Source: Anaerolineaceae bacterium (lineage in GTDB: Bacteria; Chloroflexota; Anaerolineae; Aggregatilineales; Phototrophicaceae). Taken from it: a DNA stretch of 64,000 bases. Of this stretch, positions 27,032-34,275 are shown one piece after another. The notes beneath the pieces are model-generated. The model was not told the origin of the DNA and did not search any database. It saw only the letters and a program-made list of their open reading frames with translations. The stretch spans positions 806,001 to 870,000 of the forward strand of contig JACKCH010000011.1 in NCBI GenBank assembly GCA_020634115.1. The letters are read 5' to 3'. Numbering within the stretch: the first letter of the stretch is position 1; each line of letters opens with the position of its first letter. A program made the position numbers and the translations under genes.

Positions 27032-27222
27032 GGGCAATCGCATCAAATTTATTCTATGTAAAATGATCTTTTCTAACCCCTCCCTAACCCTCCCCGTAAA
27101 CGGGGCGGGGACTGGTCAGGCAGAACCAACAAGTCTCCCCTGCTGGCGGGGGAGATTTAGAGGGGGTTAAAAAGGCCAGAAACGGTTATCAATACGGAAT
27201 TTCCATTTTGATGCAATCGCCC
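27032..27222. mobile_element. MITE-like element of about 190 bp
   Basis: The ends form terminal inverted repeats: GGGCAATCGCATCAAA on the left and, in reverse complement, GGGCGATTGCATCAAA on the right (14 of 16 match). Inside, a C-rich arm (TAACCCCTCCCTAACCCTCC) faces a G-rich arm (GGGGGAGATTTAGAGGGGG), giving a long imperfect hairpin. A 15-bp near-identical direct repeat (CGCATGTCGC-G/C-GAGG, at 27019-27033 and 27225-27239) flanks it, suggesting target duplication within a comM fragment. It has no coding capacity. Degenerate relatives lie at 52361-52440 and 60500-60585. Confidence 0.6.
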
Positions 27223-27223
27223 T

Positions 27224-27256
27224 GCGCATGTCGCCGAGGCCATCCCGTACCGGCCT
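27224..27256 (+). pseudogene. comM 3'-end fragment R3
   Basis: GCG CAT GTC GCC GAG GCC ATC CCG TAC CGG CCT encodes AHVAEAIPYRP, aligning with comM VPHVAEAIQYRP. The codons GCC GAG GCC ATC and CGG CCT are those of fragment R1, not of intact comM, so R1 and R3 share an origin. Confidence 0.7.
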
Positions 27257-27294
27257 AGTATCTCAACAAGATGAGAATGACGGGTGGTGATGTA

Positions 27295-27318
27295 GGGGAG
27301 CGCCAATGTGCGCTCCCC
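27295..27318. repeat. REP-like perfect hairpin
   Basis: GGGGAGCGC and GCGCTCCCC (9-bp arms) with a 6-base loop lie in the gap between the PadR and SulP genes. No T-run follows. It resembles in design the palindrome at 46879-46906 (purine-rich end, GCGC core), so both may be members of a dispersed chromosomal REP family. The rest of the 26984-27547 gap holds no supported gene; a second G+C-rich direct/inverted stretch runs to about 27350. Confidence 0.6.
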
Positions 27319-27502
27319 CTGGGCGGCCACGCCGGGCTACGCCCCGCAAATTAATCTTGTTTGTGTACTGGAGCGTGTTATGCACTTCTGTCCTCATGGA
27401 AAAGGGAACAAATCATGTCCTGCAAGTCCCTCTCCCTGAGGAAGAGGGATTTAGGGTGAGGGCTTAGGCGGAGCAAGTTTCTGAGCAGGGGGGATAGGAT
27501 TA

Positions 27503-27536
27503 GGGGGATACCATCCTTCTACGATGACCATCCCCC
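27503..27536 (-). terminator. Inverted repeat hairpin, copy 2 of the GGGGGATACCATCC element
   Basis: GGGGGAT (27503-27509) pairs with ATCCCCC (27530-27536). The loop begins ACCATCCT and contains ACGAT, as in copy 1 at 25711-25744, so the two are related elements rather than chance hairpins. It lies 11 bases past the SulP stop on the minus strand and may terminate that transcript. Confidence 0.5.
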
Positions 27537-27547
27537 TTCCAGTATGG

Positions 27548-29737
27548 CTACCGGTTCAATGCCGCGATTTTATGGGTCGCCCCGACCAGGCGTTCGGAGG
27601 TGACACTTAGCAAGAGGTCTTTGAACGCCAGGGCAAGTTCCGGGTTCTCGGCTTCCAATAGGTTCATCGCATCACGTGTCAGCCGACGGGCAACGGTCGT
27701 AAAATCCGCCTTGACCGTTGCTGAACGCTGTGTCTTGAGGATGAACCCAATCTCGCCTACTAATGTTCCCATACTGAGCGTCTGCAACCGAACGGAAGTG
27801 CCGTCCGCGACATCCACCGTCACCGTCACCTGACCCAACTCAATAAAGTACAGATCATCCGACTCTGCGCCTTCGTGAATGAGAACATCACCTTCCTCCA
27901 GATGCACGACCTCCAAATACGGTTCAAGTTGTTTGGTAAGGTCCTTGCTGAATCCACGATCGGCCAGTTGCAGCGTCAACGTGCTGGGGACATGCGTTCG
28001 CGTCACCTGATTTTGCATAATCAACAGGTCTTCCACCCATTCCAGGGCGTAGTCCAGGTTGGGGAAGTACTTCAGGTGGTCATTGGGAACCAGACCACTA
28101 TGCGTAAACATGCGTTCTAATTGCGAAGAAAGATGGGTGAAGATCAGCATAAAATCCTTTGCTTCAGCCTGGAACAAAGCCTTCATAAAGCTATATGCGA
28201 CCGACGAATCCACTCCCGTCACCCGTCGAAAATCCAGAATCATATATCGCAACGGGACGGTATCGTCACTTAAGCGTGCCTTGAGCTTGTCGAGTATCGT
28301 GCTGGCCGTGCCAAAAAAGATGAACCCCTGTAATTCCATGATGGATGTATGCTGCCCTAACCGCAGGAGTTCACGCTGATGGTGGGCGTTGCGCTCGACA
28401 TTACTGGTGATTTCGGTACCGGATAGCTCATGGTAGAAAATGTTCGTGCGGCTGTAATCCACCAGGAACATAGCGACGACGATCCCCAGGCCTAAAATAA
28501 TGCCGGGGAGGAAACCCAGCACCACAATGGTAACGCCGATGAACAGCACCACCAGCCAATCGGCCAACATCAGCGACTGCCGCTTTTCGACCACCCATTC
28601 ATAAGAAAACCCCAGCCCCAGAAAGACCAGCAAAGACCCCAACAGCGGGATGGGGATATAGGCCAGGATAGCACTGCCCAGAAAAAGGATGAGCAGCGGT
28701 ACCAGACCCACAATAATCCCGATACGCCGGTTCCGGGCTTTCATCTCATGGCTGAGCCGGGTCATACCGAGGGAGTGAAAACCGATTGTCCCCCCGGCGA
28801 ACCCCGATAAAATGTTGACCCAGCCTAAGGCTCGCATTTCCTTATTCAGGTCCACATCTTCCTGGATCGCCAACTCAATGCCGGATATATTGAGCAGGAG
28901 TGTAATCGGTGTAATGATGGCGATGACCAGCATATTCCCGGCCTGGTGGCTTAACACCGGCCAATCAATCGTAGTCAGGTCGCTGATATTTACGGGCGAC
29001 CAGTTGATGCCCCCGCCCATATTGCCTAAGAGTAACCCGGAGTGGGTGGCTTCCTGAATAGATAACCCACTCAGGAACAGGACAAGATAAAAGCTCCCCA
29101 GGCCAGCCAGCAGGAAGGCAGGAAACGTCAGGATATGCCGGATGGTACGCATTCCCCAAAAAATCAGAATCCCAAAGCCCAGCCCCGGCAGCCATAGCAC
29201 CAGGCGATCCAGGCTGAATAAATCCGGTAGTGTACTCAAAGTGACGGAAATACCCGTCATCACGCCAATACCGCCCAACAGCATCAACGCGCCCGTCCCA
29301 GCCAGAAACCCACCAATCACCGGGTATGGTAAATAGCGCACCAGCGCACCGAGCCGGAACCGGGCCAGCAGAATCAACACAAAGCCCGCCAGGACGCTGG
29401 CGCTGGCGATAAAGATCAGCACGGTAGGTAGACTATGGGTACCAAGACCTGCCCCGGTGATGCCCGCTGCTGCCGCCGCCGCCACCACCGCCGGACTATC
29501 CTGGATGCTGGAAAGGATGCCGCTGGAAGAAGTCAGGAATGCCATCAGCATCGAATGGACGATGATAGTCACCAGCATAATGCCAATCCCACGCGGGAGT
29601 TCCGCGGCCAGCCCGCCTGAGAAGATCAGACTCGCCAGGGAAACCGCAAAGACAGTCTCCACGAAACCGATGACAATTCCCCCAATCGCCGTCGGCAGCC
29701 ATTTGATTGGTGATTGTTGCGCCTCAGGATACGACAT
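27548..29737 (-). CDS. SulP family anion transporter with STAS and cyclic-nucleotide-binding domains
   Basis: The 729-residue membrane protein has about twelve to fourteen spans forming the SulP/SLC26 core (residues 10-420, with SSGILSSIQDSPAVVAAAAAAG early in the transport domain and GFAGGTIGFHSLGMTRLSHEMKARNRRIG near 320). A STAS domain follows (about 450-570, ILDFRRVTGVDSSVAYSFMKA) and then a cAMP/cGMP-binding-like barrel (about 600-715, LEEGDVLIHEGAESDDLYFIELGQVTVTV). Substrates of SulP proteins include sulfate, bicarbonate and dicarboxylates; this one is undefined. The fused nucleotide-binding domain suggests allosteric control. I chose the ATG at 29737 because GGGGGG lies three bases upstream; the longer frame starts at a non-ATG codon without a ribosome site. 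Confidence 0.92.
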   Translation of the reverse strand: MSYPEAQQSPIKWLPTAIGGIVIGFVETVFAVSLASLIFSGGLAAELPRGIGIMLVTIIVHSMLMAFLTSSSGILSSIQDSPAVVAAAAAAGITGAGLGTHSLPTVLIFIASASVLAGFVLILLARFRLGALVRYLPYPVIGGFLAGTGALMLLGGIGVMTGISVTLSTLPDLFSLDRLVLWLPGLGFGILIFWGMRTIRHILTFPAFLLAGLGSFYLVLFLSGLSIQEATHSGLLLGNMGGGINWSPVNISDLTTIDWPVLSHQAGNMLVIAIITPITLLLNISGIELAIQEDVDLNKEMRALGWVNILSGFAGGTIGFHSLGMTRLSHEMKARNRRIGIIVGLVPLLILFLGSAILAYIPIPLLGSLLVFLGLGFSYEWVVEKRQSLMLADWLVVLFIGVTIVVLGFLPGIILGLGIVVAMFLVDYSRTNIFYHELSGTEITSNVERNAHHQRELLRLGQHTSIMELQGFIFFGTASTILDKLKARLSDDTVPLRYMILDFRRVTGVDSSVAYSFMKALFQAEAKDFMLIFTHLSSQLERMFTHSGLVPNDHLKYFPNLDYALEWVEDLLIMQNQVTRTHVPSTLTLQLADRGFSKDLTKQLEPYLEVVHLEEGDVLIHEGAESDDLYFIELGQVTVTVDVADGTSVRLQTLSMGTLVGEIGFILKTQRSATVKADFTTVARRLTRDAMNLLEAENPELALAFKDLLLSVTSERLVGATHKIAALNR

Positions 29738-29875
29738 ATTCCCCCCTAAAACCTTTTTACGTTTTCCAATCAATCCATTGGAGTCAAAGAAACAATTACA
29801 CAACCCCTTTAATATTTACATGTGATTTTGAATTGAGCAATATTGCACCTGATAAATCACAACGCACGACCATTA

Positions 29876-30052
29876 GCGGATGCCCGGCAACTGTTGGCAC
29901 ATTCGGCCAGGCAGATGCCCCGCAGCGCCCGCGCCGATCACCGCATCCGCAAACACAACCCGATGATTGCCACAATCGCGGGCAGCGAAGGTATACTTGG
30001 GTCGCATGTGGCCGAGGCCATCCTATGTCGGCCTGAATCGGCGGCGGGATAA
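29876..30052 (+). pseudogene. comM 3'-end fragment R4 (58 codons plus stop)
   Basis: The frame ADARQLLAHSARQM...SAAG-stop aligns without a gap to comM residues 456-513; I count 36 identical residues of 58. It keeps the stop position but uses TAA. No catalytic part is present and no ribosome site precedes the only nearby ATG (29843), so I read it as a decayed fragment, not a small gene. Its tail AAGGAGG (30051-30057) supplies the ribosome site of the acetyltransferase that follows. The remaining 29738-29875 holds only the SulP leader region. Confidence 0.85.
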
Positions 30053-30067
30053 GGAGGCAGAAATACA

Positions 30068-30994
30068 GTGGACAGGCTCACGATGCGCCCTTACCAGTGT
30101 GATGAGGACTACTGGCAGATACGCGCCTTCATGCGGGAAGTCTATTTAGGCAACAACCGCCGGGAAATCGGGTGGCAGGCCAGCCGGTTTGATTACTGGC
30201 GCTGGCACATGGTCGAAAATGTCCAGATCGTTGATTTATTGGAGAACGCGATATTTCTCTGGGAAACTGAGGCCGGACGGCTGGTTGCGGTACTCAACGC
30301 CGACAGCCAGACAGAAGCGATTCTCACCATCCACCCCGATTTTCTGACACCCGAACTGGAAGCGGACATGCTCACAGTGGCTGAACAGCACCTCGGCACA
30401 CCGGGACAGCCCTTTTTCGCGTTTCTGCATGAGCGCACCCCGGCGCGTCAACCGCTGTTGCAGCAGCTTGGTTACACGGTTGGCAAAGGGAAACCGGAAC
30501 ATCAGTGGCGGCGGGATTTAACCCTGCCGCTCCCGGCGGTGGCGCTGCGGGAAGGCTATGCTGTGCGCCCGATTAATGACCTGGACAGCGGCGAATGGCA
30601 GCAGCGCAGTTGGGTTTCGTGGCGGGCTTTCCACCCGGACGAACCGGATACCGACTATGAAGGGTGGGAATGGAGCCTGAACTGGAAACGTTCCCCGCTC
30701 TACCGCCGAGACCTGGACATCGTCGCCACCACGCCCGACCAGCGGATCGCGGCGTATTGTGTCCTGTGGCTTGACGACGTGACCCGAACCGCGCTGTTTG
30801 ATCCGGTGGCCGTGATGCCGGAATACCAGCGACTCGGCCTGGGGCGGGGGATTATGCTGGAAGCCATGCATCACGCTCAGGCTATGGGGGCGGTTCTGGC
30901 AACCGTTAGCGGGTACGACGCGCCAGCTAACGCCCTGTACCGGTCACTGTTCCCGGATTGCGACCTCAACACGCCCTGGGTGAAGTTCTTATAG
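30068..30994 (+). CDS. GNAT family N-acetyltransferase, probably two GNAT folds
   Basis: The 308-residue protein carries a clear acetyl-CoA-binding motif in its C-terminal half (DPVAVMPEYQRLGLGRGIMLEAMHHAQAMG, near residues 240-275, with the Q/RxxGxG/A loop) and a following NALYRSLFP helix. The N-terminal half (MRPYQCDEDYWQIRAFMREVYLG) resembles a second, degenerate GNAT fold. Such tandem GNATs acetylate amines on small molecules or proteins; substrate unknown. I use the GTG at 30068 because AAGGAGG lies ten bases upstream; ATG at 30083 is the alternative. It is a single gene lying between comM fragments R4 and R5. Confidence 0.85.
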   Translation: MDRLTMRPYQCDEDYWQIRAFMREVYLGNNRREIGWQASRFDYWRWHMVENVQIVDLLENAIFLWETEAGRLVAVLNADSQTEAILTIHPDFLTPELEADMLTVAEQHLGTPGQPFFAFLHERTPARQPLLQQLGYTVGKGKPEHQWRRDLTLPLPAVALREGYAVRPINDLDSGEWQQRSWVSWRAFHPDEPDTDYEGWEWSLNWKRSPLYRRDLDIVATTPDQRIAAYCVLWLDDVTRTALFDPVAVMPEYQRLGLGRGIMLEAMHHAQAMGAVLATVSGYDAPANALYRSLFPDCDLNTPWVKFL

Positions 30995-31037
30995 GCGACT
31001 ACCGCATCCTCAAACGTAGCCTGAATCGGCAGGATAG
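30995..31037 (+). pseudogene. comM 3'-end fragment R5 (internally deleted)
   Basis: GACTACCGCATCCTCAAA matches comM codons for YHRILK, and CCTGAATCGGCAGGATAG matches the comM terminus (RPKSAAG-stop) with a three-base deletion; the intervening 75 or so bases are missing. It begins one base after the acetyltransferase stop. A short palindrome GGGGCG-CAC-CGCCCC (31059-31073) follows. Confidence 0.6.
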
Positions 31038-31128
31038 GGAGGCGTCCGATTAGTGGCAGGGGCGCACCGCCCCGCGCCTTAAATAAGTCAATGTCAGAGC
31101 TAGACCCTGCCTGGAACATATACCCAGA

Positions 31129-31737
31129 TTAGTCGCCTTCACACACGCCCAGATAATCTCCATGAGCAAGATGGGCAGGCAAGGCAGAACGACTAATGCT
31201 GATGGTGTGGGCTGCATCTGGATTCCCCTGGGGGACATGACAAATAGTGACTTTCTTGTCCGCATCACATTTCCCATTGCCGGGCGCTGAGGCCGTTAGC
31301 GCATAGTCGGCCTCTATATAACGGACTGGCGCATCATAGTCATCAGGATCATGCAGTGGGATGATACACAACAGCCCTGCCGCAAAATCAATCTGACCGC
31401 TCTCCGGGAAAACTTCCTGATGGTAAACCGTAAACTCAGAGAGAACTGGCTGATTGTATACGCCTTGCGGCCCTTTCCCGACAATGAGTACGGCTGCCGA
31501 GATCAGATGGCAGGTGCTTTGTTGAACGGTATAGTGAATCTCGAACGATGCCGTGTCGCCGGGCTTGCCACAAATCGACAACAGGTTTCCCAAGTCCCCA
31601 TCATAGACCTCATTCGGAGGCGTACCCGTCCATCCTGAGCTTTCAAGTGTTCCCGAATCGGTAATCGTGATTGCCAGGACTGGGATTGCGGCGACTGCCA
31701 GAACCAGAACAAAAAACAGAACAGTGTGTTTCTTCAT
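31129..31737 (-). CDS. Secreted protein with C-terminal CHVPxGNP motif
   Basis: A 202-residue exported protein: Lys-Lys start, hydrophobic core and signal-peptidase site near VLA/ITITD (residue 22). The middle is a beta-rich domain with several Cys. The C-terminus contains KKVTICHVPQGNPDAAHTIS and LPAHLAHGDYLGVC, a motif recurring at the ends of many bacterial extracellular proteins and probably a small disulfide-stabilised or surface-interaction unit. Function is not recognised. The ATG at 31737 follows GGGGGATATAGC; an upstream extension has no signal-peptide logic. It stands alone. Confidence 0.75.
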   Translation of the reverse strand: MKKHTVLFFVLVLAVAAIPVLAITITDSGTLESSGWTGTPPNEVYDGDLGNLLSICGKPGDTASFEIHYTVQQSTCHLISAAVLIVGKGPQGVYNQPVLSEFTVYHQEVFPESGQIDFAAGLLCIIPLHDPDDYDAPVRYIEADYALTASAPGNGKCDADKKVTICHVPQGNPDAAHTISISRSALPAHLAHGDYLGVCEGD

Positions 31738-32076
31738 GCTATATCCCCCTAAATAAAAAACCGAAGCCACTCAACCTGAGGATGCTTTCGGCTGTTTGAA
31801 CGATGATGATGAAATACGGTCAGCCGCTGTGATAGTGAATACAACGGCGCATCACATTCATCTTAATAGTTTGCGAGGTTGACCAGACAGTGACAAAGCG
31901 CATCTTGCGAGTCGCATTTTGTCAGATGCGAGGGTATACGCCCATGCAGCGTAGATTGCTCATGGAAGATGTCGAAAAACTCAGAATCTATTGATCTGGC
32001 CTGTTTGTATTAGGAAATCCCACTATGTACAATTATTCATGATCCGCAATACGCTTAACACACTAAGGGTACGACA
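31738..32076. other. Intergenic region between divergent secreted-protein and TIR genes
   Basis: I see no gene in these 339 bases. The sequence is AT-rich toward the TIR gene and should contain two divergent promoters, but no consensus pair stands out. Confidence 0.5.
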
Positions 32077-33225
32077 ATGGCAAACCCGGAACATCTGGAT
32101 ATCCTAAAACAAGGCGTTGAAATCTGGAATCAATGGCGAAAAGATAATCCTGATGTTGTTCCTGATCTGTGCGAGTCAAACTTGCTAAGGGCAGATCTTA
32201 ACCTGATTAACCTACACGGTGCGTACTTAGAGGGGATATTTTTGGGTGGAGCAAAACTAAATGGAGCAACTCTGAGCGAGACAAACCTATCTGCCGCAAC
32301 TTTGTTTGAAGCAACCTTGTTCGGAACAAATCTACATGGAGCGACTCTGTACGGAGCAAATCTACATAGGGCGAACTTATGTGAAGCAGATCTGAACCAA
32401 ACACATTTAGGCGGAGCAGATCTGAGTATGGCGGATCTAAGTAAGGCACAACTATATAGAGCCGACTTGGGCCGTGTAAACTTGTGGGGAGCAAATCTTG
32501 GAGAAACAGATTTAAGTTGGGCCACATGTCATTCGACAATATTTGCGAATGTAGATCTTTCCACTGTAAAAGGTCTGGATACCATTAATCATATAAGGCC
32601 AAGCACGCTGGGTATAGATACGCTTTTTAGATCGAAAGGGAAAATACCAGAGAAATTTATGCGCGGGTGTGGTGTGCCGAAAAACCTGATTACCTATCTC
32701 TCTTCGCTATTTAGTGGTGCTGTTCAATTTTATTCGTGTTTCATCAGCTATAGCCACACTGATGCTGAATTTGCAGGGCGTCTTGAAGAACGATTGCAGA
32801 AAGAAGGTATTCTCTGCTGGCGGGACACAGAGCGAATGAATCCTGGTGATGATATTTACGAAGAGATCCAACGAGGCGTTCAGGACTGGGATAAGGTTCT
32901 ATTGTGTTGTTCACAAAGTTCGCTGGCAAAAAAATGGTGGGTAGATCATGAAATAGATTCGGCATTTCAAAAAGAACGTGAACTGTTTAAGGAGCGGGGA
33001 CAAAAAGTGCTGGTACTTATCCCGCTTGATCTGGATGGTTACTTGTTCGACCCAAAATTCGCCAGCGGAAAGGGACAGCAAATCCGTTCACGAGTTGCCG
33101 CTAATTTTAAAGGATGGGAAGATGATGATACTATCTTTGAGCGAGAGATTAAGCGTGTAATCAAAGCCCTCCGTATTGACGGCGGGAATCCCCCACCCCC
33201 CGAACCCAAATTGAAACCTCAATAG
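32077..33225 (+). CDS. Pentapeptide-repeat/TIR domain fusion protein
   Basis: The 382-residue protein has a short helical start, a pentapeptide-repeat solenoid (about residues 36-165, repeated A(D/N)L-x-x), a linker and a TIR domain (about 218-360) starting CFISYSHTDAEFAGRLEERL. The TIR fold contains the BB-loop-like RDTERMNPGDDIYEEI and the helix SSLAKKWWVDHEI, in which Glu292 is the expected catalytic residue for NAD+ cleavage. Bacterial TIR proteins commonly act in antiphage abortive infection, activated through a sensor domain; here the solenoid would be the sensor or scaffold. The gene is AT-richer than most neighbours, consistent with transfer. It has no visible operon partner. A SEFIR-like signalling role without enzymatic activity is the alternative. 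Confidence 0.9.
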   Translation: MANPEHLDILKQGVEIWNQWRKDNPDVVPDLCESNLLRADLNLINLHGAYLEGIFLGGAKLNGATLSETNLSAATLFEATLFGTNLHGATLYGANLHRANLCEADLNQTHLGGADLSMADLSKAQLYRADLGRVNLWGANLGETDLSWATCHSTIFANVDLSTVKGLDTINHIRPSTLGIDTLFRSKGKIPEKFMRGCGVPKNLITYLSSLFSGAVQFYSCFISYSHTDAEFAGRLEERLQKEGILCWRDTERMNPGDDIYEEIQRGVQDWDKVLLCCSQSSLAKKWWVDHEIDSAFQKERELFKERGQKVLVLIPLDLDGYLFDPKFASGKGQQIRSRVAANFKGWEDDDTIFEREIKRVIKALRIDGGNPPPPEPKLKPQ

Positions 33226-33290
33226 CCGCCTAACTGCGCTATAATACGCGCTCTGATTGTTGTTTTCTCTCACCGCAAGGACTGTACATC

Positions 33291-34271
33291 ATGAAACCAA
33301 GAGAGCGCGTACAGGCCGCCCTCCACCACGACATCCCCGACCGTGTCCCCCGTTTTGAAGTGTGGATTGACGCCCTGCTCGATGAGTTGGGGCAGACCGA
33401 TACCGCCAGCGCCCACGCCAATCTGGGGCAGGACAGCATCATGCTGCCCAGCCAGATTCCCGCCACCAGTAACGCCTGGCAGAACGGTGTGGATGAGTGG
33501 GGGCGTGTCTGGACCGACGGCCATTACACGAACGGCATGGTGGATACCGAGGCCGATCTGGAACAGTACACCCCGCCCCTGGCCTACGCCGGGGAGTTTT
33601 TCAACGCCGAACAGGTGGCGGGGGTAAAGGCTCGCTACCCCGACCACTGCCTCATGTACGGGACACATATCGGCCCGTTCATGGCCGGGTACATGGCGAT
33701 GGGCTTTCAACCCTTCTTTCTCCGTATCGTTGAAGACCCGGCGTTTGTCCACCAACTCCTGACCGCGCGTACTGACTGGTGCATCGCCCAGTTCCAGCAG
33801 GCCGTTAGCCTGGGCGCGGAGATCATCATCATGGGGGATGACGCCGCGCACGGGAGCGGCCCGATGGTTTCCCCCCGCATGTGGCGCGAGTTTGTGCTGC
33901 CCTATCACCGCCGGATTGTGGATACGTTGGGCGTGCCGGTCATCTGGCATAGTGACGGCAATATCCTGCCGCTGCTGCCGATGGCCGTCGAAGCCGGGTT
34001 CGCCGGGATTCATGGCTTAGAGCCACGCGCAAACATTGATCTGGGACAGGTGAAAGACACCTTCGGGCAGGATTTGGTGCTGATCGGCAACGTGGATGTG
34101 GTCGTGCTGTGTAACGCCGACCTGGACGCCGTGCGCGGAGAGGTCAACCGCACCTTGAAGCAGGGCGCACCGGACGGGGGTTACATGGTATCCACCTGTA
34201 ACAGCATCTTCACCGGGATGAACGCCGCTGCCGTCGCCGAGTTCTTCCGCTACGAGGCCGAGGTGTGCTAG
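33291..34271 (+). CDS. Uroporphyrinogen decarboxylase-like (URO-D/MtaA family) protein
   Basis: The 326-residue TIM-barrel protein starts MKPRERVQAALHHDIPDRVPRFE, the usual opening of the URO-D superfamily, and has HSDGNILPLLPMAVEAGFAGIHGLEP and LIGNVDVVVL near the C-terminus. In the MtaA/CmuA branch the family transfers methyl groups to corrinoid or thiol cofactors; true HemE proteins are longer and have a different N-terminal Arg/Asp pattern, so this is probably not haem biosynthesis. AAGGA precedes the ATG and TATAAT (33240-33245) lies about 45 bases upstream. It ends four bases from the convergent sbcC stop. Confidence 0.85.
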   Translation: MKPRERVQAALHHDIPDRVPRFEVWIDALLDELGQTDTASAHANLGQDSIMLPSQIPATSNAWQNGVDEWGRVWTDGHYTNGMVDTEADLEQYTPPLAYAGEFFNAEQVAGVKARYPDHCLMYGTHIGPFMAGYMAMGFQPFFLRIVEDPAFVHQLLTARTDWCIAQFQQAVSLGAEIIIMGDDAAHGSGPMVSPRMWREFVLPYHRRIVDTLGVPVIWHSDGNILPLLPMAVEAGFAGIHGLEPRANIDLGQVKDTFGQDLVLIGNVDVVVLCNADLDAVRGEVNRTLKQGAPDGGYMVSTCNSIFTGMNAAAVAEFFRYEAEVC

Positions 34272-34275
34272 GGTA

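Noticed and set aside
27061..27547. Possible CRISPR or small RNA in the repeat-rich gap
   Set aside because: The repeats are inverted or dispersed, not regularly spaced direct repeats, and no cas gene is present.
33270..34013. 247-codon minus-strand frame over the URO-D-like gene
   Set aside because: It is antisense to a well-matched TIM-barrel protein and has a shadow-like composition.
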